This document shows, piece by piece, positions 1 to 8,093 of a DNA stretch of 64,000 nt. Within the stretch, counting starts at the first letter, position 1. Every line of letters starts with the position of its first letter. The position numbers and the translations under genes are program-made. A model generated the notes under the pieces. That model worked only from the letters and a program-made list of their open reading frames with translations, had not been told where the DNA came from and searched no databases. The DNA lies in NCBI RefSeq assembly GCF_900148515.1, contig NZ_FRXN01000001.1, positions 744,001-808,000 on the forward strand. The letters run 5' to 3'. The stretch comes from Algoriphagus zhangzhouensis (lineage in GTDB: Bacteria > Bacteroidota > Bacteroidia > Cytophagales > Cyclobacteriaceae).

Positions 1-2
1 GT

Positions 3-173
3 GTAAAGTACTTTGATATCAACTCTGATGAAGATGATCAAAGACAGCTGGTAAGTGCAACTGAAATGGTTGAGCCTATTTATCTACATGAAGAAACAGC
101 CCATAAGTGTATGCAGGATACCGAATACTTGTTCGAAACTGCTGAGGCATTGTTCTCTTTGAATCAATATTAA
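3..173 (+). CDS. C-terminal fragment of an unidentified protein (5' end outside window)
   Basis: An open frame enters from the left edge and ends at TAA 171-173. The visible 56 or so residues are acidic, contain a few His and Cys (ETAHKCMQDTEYLFETAEA) and finish FSLNQY. No motif lets me name the family. It lies on the same strand only 21 bp before the next gene, so the two are probably one transcript. Its strong coding look (no rare stops, regular third-position bias) supports a real gene tail rather than chance. Confidence 0.6.
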   Translation, partial: VKYFDINSDEDDQRQLVSATEMVEPIYLHEETAHKCMQDTEYLFETAEALFSLNQY

Positions 174-194
174 TAACCCCGAAAAAAAGAAGAC

Positions 195-1496
195 ATGAAA
201 AGATTGAATAAAAGCTTTTTCGCCTTCCTACTGGCCTTGCTTCCTATGTTTGCAATGGCTCAGATCGACGGGGAATTTGTAAAACCTCGTTCAGGAAAGT
301 TTTTGTTGCAAAATGCAACTGTACATACAATCACTAAAGGCGTATTGGAAAATACCTCAGTTTTGATTGAAAATGGAAAAATCGCACAAATCGGTTCCAG
401 TATTACTGCAGGAGATGCAGAAGTAATTGATTGCTCAGGTTTAGTTATTTATCCAGGCATGATTGATGGCGGTACTACGCTAGGATTGGTCGAAGTAAAC
501 TCTGTTCCAGAAACTGTCGATTCACGTGAAATTGGAAATTTTGCTCCAAACATGCAGGCATTGACTGCTGTGAACCCTAATTCTGAGGCTGTTCCAGTGA
601 CTCGAGTTTCTGGGGTAACCACGGTTCTTACAGTTCCTCAAGGTGGACTTTTCCCAGGTACTGCAGCTTTGATCAATTTGGTAGGTTATACTCCTGATCA
701 AATGTATGCTGGAGCAAAAGCTGTTGTGATGAATTTCCCTAGCTCTGGTAGAAGAGGTAGATGGGATCGTCGTAGCGATGATGATATCAAAAAAGAAAAT
801 GATAAAGCATTGAAAGAAGCAAATGAGCTCTGGGATAATGCTACGTCTTACTACGAATTAACTGAAAAAGGAGCTGAATTGGAATACTACCCAGAAATGG
901 CTCAGTTAGCTAAAGTAATCTCTGGAGAACTTCCTTTGATGATAGAAGTTAATACAGCATCTGATATTCAGGGAGCATTAAAATGGATCGAAGGCAAAGA
1001 TGCCAAATTCATTTTGAGTGGTGTTTCTGAAGGTTGGAGAGTAGCAGATGAGATTGCAAAAGCTGGAATACCAGTAATCACTGGTCCTATCCAAGCCCTT
1101 CCAACTCGTCAGTCTGACCGTTATGATGCAGCCTATTCCAATGCAGGTAAAATGTCCAAAGCTGGTGTGAAAGTAGCAATCCGAACAAATGACCAAGAAA
1201 ATGTAAGAAACCTTCCTTTCCATGCAGCATTTGCTGCGGCTTATGGAATGGGTAAAGAAGAAGCATGGAAAGCTGTAACTATCACTCCTGCTGAAATCTT
1301 CGGTTTAGCTGATCAATTGGGATCTGTAGAGCAAGGAAAAGTTGCCAACTTGATCGTTGCAACAAAAGATCCATTTGAAACTAGTTCTCAGGTAATGCAT
1401 GTATTCATCAATGGATACAGAATTCCTTTGAGCAACAGACATATCAGATTGTATCAGGAATTTTTGGAAAGATCTCCTGGATTAAATAAAAACTAA
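195..1496 (+). CDS. Exported amidohydrolase-family protein lacking the metal ligands
   Basis: The 433-residue product starts with a clear signal peptide ending AMAQ (about residue 23), so it is exported. The N-terminal beta-sandwich (NATVHTITKGV to YPGMIDGG) and the C-terminal part (AVTITPAEIFGLADQLGSVE, then GKVANLIV) are the hallmarks of imidazolonepropionase/dihydroorotase-type amidohydrolases. In active relatives the segment after PGxID reads D-x-H-x-H; here it reads DGGTTLG, and the whole protein has only four histidines, none in that place. It is therefore probably catalytically dead, or works without the usual metal pair. It follows the partial gene by 21 bp and is closed by a strong terminator. 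Family assignment is firm, function is not. Confidence 0.85.
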   Translation: MKRLNKSFFAFLLALLPMFAMAQIDGEFVKPRSGKFLLQNATVHTITKGVLENTSVLIENGKIAQIGSSITAGDAEVIDCSGLVIYPGMIDGGTTLGLVEVNSVPETVDSREIGNFAPNMQALTAVNPNSEAVPVTRVSGVTTVLTVPQGGLFPGTAALINLVGYTPDQMYAGAKAVVMNFPSSGRRGRWDRRSDDDIKKENDKALKEANELWDNATSYYELTEKGAELEYYPEMAQLAKVISGELPLMIEVNTASDIQGALKWIEGKDAKFILSGVSEGWRVADEIAKAGIPVITGPIQALPTRQSDRYDAAYSNAGKMSKAGVKVAIRTNDQENVRNLPFHAAFAAAYGMGKEEAWKAVTITPAEIFGLADQLGSVEQGKVANLIVATKDPFETSSQVMHVFINGYRIPLSNRHIRLYQEFLERSPGLNKN

Positions 1497-1520
1497 TCTT
1501 TCCTAACCCAAATTAAAATG

Positions 1521-1566
1521 ACCACAAGTTAATCCTTCTTTCGAGAAGGGTTACTTGTGGTTTTTG
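1521..1566 (+). terminator. Rho-independent terminator after the amidohydrolase gene
   Basis: A long hairpin pairs ACCACAAGT with ACTTGTGGT and, inside it, CCTTCT with AGAAGG around a TTCG loop. A run of T follows. It separates the amidohydrolase gene from the next one. Confidence 0.8.
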
Positions 1567-1585
1567 CCTTGATTATATTGAGAAC

Positions 1586-2755
1586 ATGAAACTCAAATCC
1601 AACTATTACCCTCTCCTATTTCTATCTCTGATTTTTGGATGCTCGGAAAAATCTGAGGACCCACGGATTACTCAAAAAATCGAAGAATTAAGACTGGAAG
1701 TCGCTCCGGATAAAAGAGTTGCACTTTGGAATATTTCCTTCGAAAATGATTCATTAAAAGGTGAAACTGACCAACCACAAGCTTTAGAGACTTTAACCTC
1801 AAGTTTAAAAGCTGATGGAATAGACTACATCAATGCAGTCGAAGAATTACCTCAAGCCTCCTTAGGAGATCAAACACGGGCTCTGGTAACGATTTCAGTG
1901 GCAAACATCAGAAGCAATCCAAGACATTCAGCAGAATTAGCTACTCAGGCGCTTTTGGGGACTCCATTGAAAGTCTTAAAAAAAGAAGGAACCTGGTATT
2001 TGGTCCAAACACCCGATGGCTATCTTTCATGGGTAGATGCTGCTGGAATCCAATTGATGACTGATGAGGAATTGGCTTCTTGGTTTACCAAACCGAAGGT
2101 AGTCTTCACTCCCCTTTCTGGCCATGTTTGGGATAGTCCTAAAGAAGAAATGATGGTTTCTGACTTGGTAGCTGGAAATATCCTTGTAGCTGAAGAAAGC
2201 AATGGAAAATGGGTGAAAGTAAGTCTTCCAGATGGCAGATCAGGATGGGTGGAAGATGAAACCCTAATGCCTTGGGAACAATGGATAGCAACAAGAGAAA
2301 CTAGTGCTGATAAATTAATCACTACCGCCAAATCTATGATGGGCATTCCCTATCTATGGGGAGGTACATCTATCAAAGGTGTGGACTGTAGTGGTTTTAC
2401 GAAGACAATCTATTACCTCAATGGTAAAGTAATTCCTCGGGATGCATCTCAACAAGTCAATGAAGGCGAAGAAGTGGATGTTGACAAAAACTGGGAGAAC
2501 CTAGAGGTTGGGGACTTGCTTTTCTTTGGTGAAAAAGCCACTGATGACAAGAAAGAGAGAGTTGTACATGTGGGAATGTGGATTGGAAACAATGAATTTA
2601 TCCATTCTAGAGGTAGAGTAAGAATTTCAAGTTTTGACCCAAATAGCCCTAATTTCGATGAGTATGAGCTCAATCGATACCTAAGAACCAAACGAATCAT
2701 CAACAAACAATCTGACGGAGTAATTTCCGTCTCCGAACTTTTAACAAATGAGTAA
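1586..2755 (+). CDS. NlpC/P60 cell-wall peptidase lipoprotein with SH3 domains
   Basis: The 389-residue product has a lipoprotein signal with lipobox Cys at residue 19 (LIFGC). Two bacterial SH3-like regions (about 105-155 and 165-230) precede an NlpC/P60 domain (about 240-380). The catalytic Cys is residue 268 in GVDCSGFT; the His residues are about 328 (VVHVGMW) and 340 (EFIHSRG). Such enzymes cut gamma-D-Glu-diaminopimelate bonds in peptidoglycan peptides (YkfC/dipeptidyl-peptidase VI type). As a lipoprotein it should act in the periplasm on murein or imported muropeptides. Its last codons overlap the next gene by 8 bp, so it is translationally coupled to an exported M28 peptidase, which suggests joint peptide scavenging. 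Confidence 0.92.
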   Translation: MKLKSNYYPLLFLSLIFGCSEKSEDPRITQKIEELRLEVAPDKRVALWNISFENDSLKGETDQPQALETLTSSLKADGIDYINAVEELPQASLGDQTRALVTISVANIRSNPRHSAELATQALLGTPLKVLKKEGTWYLVQTPDGYLSWVDAAGIQLMTDEELASWFTKPKVVFTPLSGHVWDSPKEEMMVSDLVAGNILVAEESNGKWVKVSLPDGRSGWVEDETLMPWEQWIATRETSADKLITTAKSMMGIPYLWGGTSIKGVDCSGFTKTIYYLNGKVIPRDASQQVNEGEEVDVDKNWENLEVGDLLFFGEKATDDKKERVVHVGMWIGNNEFIHSRGRVRISSFDPNSPNFDEYELNRYLRTKRIINKQSDGVISVSELLTNE

Positions 2756-4853
2756 ACTAAATTTCAATCCCAAGAAATCCCTTGTATTGGGATCATTGGC
2801 TTTGGCACTTTCTGCCCAGGCTCAGGATGGTTTCTTCCAAAGCCATCTCGCAAAACAAAAGGCTATTGAGAAAGAATATCTTGATGCCGTAGACTTTGGA
2901 AGCTTCAAAGTTCATTTGAAGGAAATCACCAAAAACCCACACATTGCGGGAACCCCGGAAAATGAATTGGTACAGCAATACATGGCTAAAGTCATGTCCG
3001 ATGCAGGAATGGATGTGAAATTGTATCCTTACGATGTATACCTTCCAAATCATCCGGGTGAATCTCATTTAGAGATCGTGTCACCTGTTAAAATGACCCT
3101 TTCTCAACAGGAAGCAATTCTCGAAGAAGATCCATTTACAGCAGATAAAAGATTATACCTAGGATTCAATGCCTTTTCTGGTTCTGGTGATGTGACTGCA
3201 GAAGTGGTTTATGCGAACTATGGAACCCGTGAAGACTTTGCGAAGCTCAAAGAAATGGGCATCGATTTGACAGGAAAAGTTGTCATAGCCAGATATGGAG
3301 GAAATTTCAGAGGCTACAAAGCAAAATATGCAGAACAAGCCGGAGCTATTGGCTTGGTAGTTTATACAGATCCTAAAGACAATGGATTCACGAAAGGAGA
3401 TGTCTATCCTGATGGACCTTACTACAACGAAACCACCATCCAAAGAGGTTCCATGTTGACCTTAGATTGGACTGGTGACCCATTGACTCCAAATGAACCT
3501 GCTTTGCCACTAGAAGGTGACAAGAAGGTAAAAAGACTAGATCCAAAAGATGTAGCTCTACACAATATTCCAGTAACTCCTGTTGGATATGGCGCTGCAA
3601 AAGAAATCCTATCTAGAATGCAAGGACAGGCTGTTCCTGAAGCATGGCAAGGAGGTCTTCCTTTCGATTACAAGATCGAGGGTGGAGCAGATTTGAAAGT
3701 TCGTGTAATGGTTGAGCAGCCAGTTGACTTCATCCGTGCAAACAATGTGGTTGGTACTTTCAAAGGATCTAAATACCCTGATGAGTGGATTATTTTGGGA
3801 GCTCACTTTGATGCTTGGAGCTTTGGAGCTACTGATCCTAACTCAGGAACTGCAATGCTTTTAACATTGGCTGAAGCAATTGGAGAATTGGTGAAAGACG
3901 GAAAAGGACCAGAAAGATCCATTATGATTGGTCATTGGGATGCTGAAGAGCAAGGTGTAATTGGTTCTACTGAATGGGTAGAAGAAATGAGAGATCAATT
4001 GAAAGCAAATGCTATTGCTTATATGAACTTTGACGGTGGTGTGAATGGTAGAAACTTTGGTGCTTCAGCTGCTCCTTCATTGAAAAAGATCATCATGGAT
4101 GCTGCTAAGGATGTTTCCTATCCTGATTCTGCAAAATCTGTTTATCAAGTTTGGGCAGGCAATAAAGAGGAGCCAAGAATGGGTAACCTAGGTGGTGGAT
4201 CTGATCACATTGCTTTCTATATGCACGTAGGTGTTCCTAGTTTAGGCGGTGGTACCGGAGGATTGACTCCATATCACTCTAATTATGACAATTTCCATTA
4301 TTACAGCAAATTCGTTGATCCTAGCTTCAAAATGGGTGGTATGGTTGCGCAGGTATTTGGATTGGTAGCTTTGCGTATGGCCAACGGTGACGTGATTCCT
4401 TACGATGTCCCTCGCTATGCTCAAGACTTGAAAGGTCACTTTGAAAATGCTGTGAAAAATGTTAAAACCATTGCTCCAGATTTCACTGAGTTTGATAAAT
4501 CCAATGCCGCTTTGGCACAATTAGAAGCAAGCTCTACAGCATACCAAACAGCTTTGGATGCGGCTTTGAAGAGTGGTTCAATCTCAGACAAGGATTTGAA
4601 AAAGATCAATGAAGAATTGATTGGCTTGGAAAAAAGCTGGATCGATCCTAAGGGAATGTATTACGGAGAGTGGTACAAATCACTTTACGTTTGTAATGAT
4701 CCTTTCTCTGGCTACGCTTCCTGGATCCTACCGGGGATCCAATATGAAGTAGCGATCAACAGAACAGAAAAATTAGAAGAATGGGATGGTCGCTATGCAA
4801 AAGCTATTTCATCTTTGGCTAAGAAAATCGAGCAGATTACGAAGCAACTTTAA
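2748..4853 (+). CDS. Exported M28 peptidase, glutamate carboxypeptidase II-like
   Basis: The 701-residue product has a signal peptide ending SAQAQ. A PA (protease-associated) insert spans about 150-290, the M28 zinc domain about 325-560, and a helical transferrin-receptor-like dimerisation domain follows. Zinc ligands match the PSMA/GCPII pattern: His353 (GAHFDAW), Asp363 (TDPNSGT), the Glu400-Glu401 pair (DAEEQG), an Asp in NFDGG, and His510 (PYHSNYD). Relatives release C-terminal glutamate or other residues from peptides. It is coupled by an 8-bp overlap to the NlpC/P60 lipoprotein gene. The family is certain; the exact substrate cannot be read from the sequence. Confidence 0.93.
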   Translation: MSKLNFNPKKSLVLGSLALALSAQAQDGFFQSHLAKQKAIEKEYLDAVDFGSFKVHLKEITKNPHIAGTPENELVQQYMAKVMSDAGMDVKLYPYDVYLPNHPGESHLEIVSPVKMTLSQQEAILEEDPFTADKRLYLGFNAFSGSGDVTAEVVYANYGTREDFAKLKEMGIDLTGKVVIARYGGNFRGYKAKYAEQAGAIGLVVYTDPKDNGFTKGDVYPDGPYYNETTIQRGSMLTLDWTGDPLTPNEPALPLEGDKKVKRLDPKDVALHNIPVTPVGYGAAKEILSRMQGQAVPEAWQGGLPFDYKIEGGADLKVRVMVEQPVDFIRANNVVGTFKGSKYPDEWIILGAHFDAWSFGATDPNSGTAMLLTLAEAIGELVKDGKGPERSIMIGHWDAEEQGVIGSTEWVEEMRDQLKANAIAYMNFDGGVNGRNFGASAAPSLKKIIMDAAKDVSYPDSAKSVYQVWAGNKEEPRMGNLGGGSDHIAFYMHVGVPSLGGGTGGLTPYHSNYDNFHYYSKFVDPSFKMGGMVAQVFGLVALRMANGDVIPYDVPRYAQDLKGHFENAVKNVKTIAPDFTEFDKSNAALAQLEASSTAYQTALDAALKSGSISDKDLKKINEELIGLEKSWIDPKGMYYGEWYKSLYVCNDPFSGYASWILPGIQYEVAINRTEKLEEWDGRYAKAISSLAKKIEQITKQL

Positions 4854-4869
4854 GAAGATCTCTTTTGAG

Positions 4870-4895
4870 TCAGGCTGAGCGAAATCGAAGCCTCA
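4870..4895. repeat. Short dispersed-repeat copy (CAGGCTGAGCGAAATCGAAG type)
   Basis: The 25-base sequence resembles a short intergenic motif that I recall from many Bacteroidota genomes (reverse form TTCGATTTCGCTCAGCCTGA). Only one copy lies in this window, so the repeat nature rests on recollection, not on the window itself. Confidence 0.35.
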
Positions 4896-4909
4896 ATCTT
4901 AAGAATAGA

Positions 4910-4945
4910 AAAAAGCCCAATTGGATATTTCAATTGGGCTTTTTT
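4910..4945 (+). terminator. Rho-independent terminator after the M28 peptidase gene
   Basis: AAAAGCCCAATTG pairs with CAATTGGGCTTTT around a GATATTT loop, flanked by A and T runs on both sides. It ends the NlpC/P60-M28 transcript and could also work in the opposite direction. Confidence 0.85.
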
Positions 4946-5040
4946 CTTGAATTCTCAGGTGAGCCACATGAGTGTCTTCAATCATAGATTTATTTAAGGA
5001 ATGAATTGTTCTTGATGACACGAACAATGGCTAGAAAAAA

Positions 5041-5082
5041 TAGAAAAAAGAGGTCCAATTCTTCATTGAATTGGACCTCTTT
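5041..5082 (-). terminator. Rho-independent terminator of the S8 peptidase gene
   Basis: A perfect 15-bp stem (5047-5061 with 5068-5082) encloses a six-base loop. Read on the minus strand it is followed by a run of six T. It lies 20 bp beyond the stop of the minus-strand S8 gene. Confidence 0.85.
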
Positions 5083-5102
5083 AATTTAATAAGAGAAATT
5101 AC

Positions 5103-6665
5103 TCAATTAACAGCTGCAGCAGCATTCAAATTACCATAGCCATATTCAGAACTTTTAGAAGGGTATAAATCAGAAGTCTCTTTCATTTTTTGCAAAACCT
5201 GATCCCTACTCCATCCTGGATTTTTCCCCCAAACCAGAGCTGCAATTCCGGATGCTGTGGATGTAGCTACAGATGAACCACCGACCGTTGATGGAGTATT
5301 ACTATACAAGGCTGTTGTCAAAGGTTTGGTATTGGTACCAGACCTTTCCATCACCACAGTAAAATCCACTTTAGAGCCTGAATGACAAGTATCACAACGT
5401 TGATATCCTGTCCCTTCTTTTACTCCAGTTACAGCAACTGTCTCAGACATCGTAGCAGGAAATATAACACCATACCAATTTGTAAAAGAAGTTGAGGTAC
5501 CTGCCGCCGCAAAGATCAATTTGCCGCGATTGTATGCGTATCGAACCCCATCTGCCACTTTGGAATTAGAGAATATATCTCCAATGGACATGGAAATGAT
5601 TTTGACATCTGATCTTTTTCCTAATAGCACTAAAGCCTCAGCTACTCCATCTTTTTCATTTCCGCTATTGACTACCACATCACTTGTTCCTCGAACAGAT
5701 ACCAAATTAGAGTTATAAGCCACTCCGACTGCATTTCCAACAGCATTTCTAGGAGAAGCAATTACACCTGCCATAGCTGTTCCATGACCGCATTGATCAT
5801 TGGGTCCATCATATTTCTTCCACCACCAATATCCAGTTTGATAAGTACCATATTTTTGAACCGTTCTTCCTGATGAATAACCTGAATTAAATGAAGCATT
5901 CAATAAAGGTTGATCTGGTGAAAGACCTGTATCAATCAAGCCTACAGTGATCCCTTGTCCAGTGCTTTGTGGCCAAGCATTTTGAATTCCCATATCCTCA
6001 TAGTTCCATGAAGATTTCGCAGAAGGATTAATCACTACATAATCTGAAGAGGAAATGCTTTGAGGATCATTTTCACAACCAGAATCACTTAGATACCGAG
6101 CATCAGGATCGGCAGTGTCCAATAAAGCGTAGTTAAACTCATATCCTCGAGGTTCTAAATAACGAACCTCTCCCATTTGACGGAGATTGGTCAAAACTCC
6201 AATGTCAGTGATCTTCACTTCAATAAATGGCAAATCACTATGAACAACAGATGATTCACCTGCAATTCTGAATCTTGGACTTTGATTTTGGGTCTGTGTT
6301 TCTTCCACCAACTCCAAAACTTTTCTAGCAGCATTTTGCCAGCGTGGATCTGAAACTTCCTCTAATCCAATTCTTGAATTTGCAGAGGTTTCGCCCGATG
6401 GTTGATACCCAATTGTCAAAGTAGAATCCGAATGCATCAATGCCGACCAAACCAGTCGGTCACTTTGATCTGCCCAAATAAAATCTCCTGTTTCCTTAAG
6501 TGACTGTAAAATCAGCTGATCAATTTCATCTTGAGGAATAATCGAATCCTGATTTTTCATTTGATCCGAACCGGATATCATTGGCTGCTCGTCTTCTTTA
6601 CAAGCTTGAAATATCAACGCTAGAAAAAATAGCATTGAAAGAATTTTAAAAGTATTCTTCATCAT
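5103..6665 (-). CDS. S8 family (subtilisin-like) serine peptidase lipoprotein
   Basis: The 520-residue product has a lipobox (FQAC, Cys22), an acidic propeptide-like region to about residue 225, then a subtilase domain. The catalytic triad is Asp245 (GLIDTG), His294 (CGHGTAMAG) and Ser465 (GGSSVATS; the usual motif is GTSMA). The oxyanion-hole position, normally Asn in AAGN, is Thr390 (AAAGTSTSF). Two Cys in RCDTC (about 424-427) may form a disulfide. It should be anchored in the envelope and act on secreted or external proteins. The gene stands alone, with its own terminator on one side and a repeat array on the other. Confidence 0.92.
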   Translation of the reverse strand: MMKNTFKILSMLFFLALIFQACKEDEQPMISGSDQMKNQDSIIPQDEIDQLILQSLKETGDFIWADQSDRLVWSALMHSDSTLTIGYQPSGETSANSRIGLEEVSDPRWQNAARKVLELVEETQTQNQSPRFRIAGESSVVHSDLPFIEVKITDIGVLTNLRQMGEVRYLEPRGYEFNYALLDTADPDARYLSDSGCENDPQSISSSDYVVINPSAKSSWNYEDMGIQNAWPQSTGQGITVGLIDTGLSPDQPLLNASFNSGYSSGRTVQKYGTYQTGYWWWKKYDGPNDQCGHGTAMAGVIASPRNAVGNAVGVAYNSNLVSVRGTSDVVVNSGNEKDGVAEALVLLGKRSDVKIISMSIGDIFSNSKVADGVRYAYNRGKLIFAAAGTSTSFTNWYGVIFPATMSETVAVTGVKEGTGYQRCDTCHSGSKVDFTVVMERSGTNTKPLTTALYSNTPSTVGGSSVATSTASGIAALVWGKNPGWSRDQVLQKMKETSDLYPSKSSEYGYGNLNAAAAVN

Positions 6666-6720
6666 AAAAATGGGTTTAGGTTAATGATAATGAGGAATTT
6701 ACGTGAATTCTTTAAAAAAT

Positions 6721-6968
6721 ACAATTAAGAGAAGAGATATGACTGGGTCGAAATATACTTCGCTTCGCTACGTGAGATATGCCTTCGGCAAGATATAATT
6801 CTATCTGCGGCAGCTATCTTAATAATTATCTGCCCGCAGGGCTTTCTTAATTAAAAGAAAAGGCATCGCCTAGATACAATCTCCTTCGTCGATTGAGATA
6901 AGCATTCGGTGAGATTTAATTCTATCTGCGAAAGCTATCTTAATCCATCTGCCCGCAGGGCTATCTTG
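6721..6968 (-). repeat. Dispersed repeat, family A: two units of about 120 bp
   Basis: This fills the gap between the S8 and WYL genes. Two units begin CTATCTGCGG at 6801 and CTATCTGCGA at 6922, 121 bp apart; each contains AGCTATCTTAAT and CTGCCCGCAGGGCT. Read on the minus strand they match the units at 12856-13280 (AAGATAGCCCTGCGG, GATAGCTG-CGCAGATA, TCTCGCC-AGGCTTATCT). The motifs are rich in short inverted repeats such as TGCCCGCAGGGC, so the transcript would fold. No open frame of note is present. Confidence 0.8.
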
Positions 6969-6970
6969 AT

Positions 6971-7882
6971 TTAAAACACCGCCTTCTCCAATTGCTCCTG
7001 CAAATAAGCTTTGATCTCCTCTCCTTCTTCAACTTTGATTTCGCCAGGAAGACCCATAATAAACCTCCCTATCCCTGGAAGATGTGGTACCTCTCCTTCA
7101 AAAAAGTATTGATTCCTATTCTTAATGAAAAGGAATGGCTTCGCATTTGGATGCTCCTCCAACATCAATTGATAAGCCTTTTTACTCAATTTCAATTTGA
7201 TCTTAAAACGATTCTTACCAGTAAATCCAAAAAGTGACTCTTGTGGCAATTCATGTTTGGCAGCATATTTCCAAGAATCAGAAGTAATCAAAACCTCACC
7301 AATTCGCTCGATTTTAAAAATCTTCATGGACTTACTTTCCACTTCAAAGGCATGGATAGACTCGTAATTACTTGAAAATGCCACTGGCTCGACCAATCGA
7401 TCACTGGTGGTATCACTACTTAAAGAATAATAGTCTCTCAATAAAATCTGCTTTTGTCCCTGAATTGCCTTCCCTATTTCATCTACCAATCGACCTAGAT
7501 TTGCTTTGAACAATTCAGCAGTACCTTGCTTCAATTCGGATCGAAGCTGTAGCTTTTGTAATACAGAATCCTTCAACAAGTTCTTTTTCCCCTGAGATTC
7601 AATCATCGACTGAAGCCATTGACTTTCCTCTGCAGAAAAAGTACTGTAATTCATCGTTGGATCTTGGCCCGCAGGCTCTTTCAGTTTGTACTTGCTAAAC
7701 TCCTTGATAACCTCAAAGCCCAAAGCTTCTAGCAATTTGAAATAGCGATAGATAGTTCGCTCATCAGTTTCCAATAGCTCGGCCAAACGATGAACAGGCT
7801 TTCCAATATTACCCTGAAGAAGATTGATCAATTTAAAAACACGAAGGATTTTCTGCTGTTCTACTTTACCTGCCTGAGCCAT
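6971..7882 (-). CDS. WYL-domain transcriptional regulator
   Basis: The 303-residue protein has an N-terminal winged helix-turn-helix (about 10-60: RLAELLETDERTIYRYFKLL), a middle helical linker and a WYL-type ligand-sensing domain (about 155-235), followed by the C-terminal extension usual in this family. The W-Y-L residues themselves are not conserved (the segment reads YESIHAFEVESKSMKIFKIERI-like), as in many Bacteroidota members. WYL proteins sense nucleic acid or nucleotide ligands and regulate DNA-damage, metabolic or defence genes. It is monocistronic; its target is not evident from the neighbours. Confidence 0.85.
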   Translation of the reverse strand: MAQAGKVEQQKILRVFKLINLLQGNIGKPVHRLAELLETDERTIYRYFKLLEALGFEVIKEFSKYKLKEPAGQDPTMNYSTFSAEESQWLQSMIESQGKKNLLKDSVLQKLQLRSELKQGTAELFKANLGRLVDEIGKAIQGQKQILLRDYYSLSSDTTSDRLVEPVAFSSNYESIHAFEVESKSMKIFKIERIGEVLITSDSWKYAAKHELPQESLFGFTGKNRFKIKLKLSKKAYQLMLEEHPNAKPFLFIKNRNQYFFEGEVPHLPGIGRFIMGLPGEIKVEEGEEIKAYLQEQLEKAVF

Positions 7883-7904
7883 ATCATCAAAATTTATAAC
7901 AGTT

Positions 7905-7912
7905 CAAAAATA
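7905..7912 (-). promoter_or_regulatory. Candidate Bacteroidota -7 element of the WYL gene
   Basis: On the minus strand TATTTTTG matches the Bacteroidota -7 consensus TAnnTTTG exactly and lies 22 bases before the start codon. A TTG is present upstream but at 14 rather than about 19 bases, so only the -7 half is good. Confidence 0.35.
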
Positions 7913-8093
7913 GAGACAATACCTTACAATATGATTTCTCATGACACTATTTGTCACAGCCAGAATTATGATTTTTTGCACAAAAACATCAAATAATCAA
8001 ATTTCAATATTCACTTCATGAATTATATAGGTAGATTTATTTATTCAAAAATTTAATTGAAATACTAAACCCAGTTTTTAAATACCAAAATTT

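Noticed and set aside
7790..7996. 68-codon plus-strand frame across the WYL gene start
   Set aside because: Overlaps the antisense of the WYL gene and continues into its promoter region; AT-rich with no motif.
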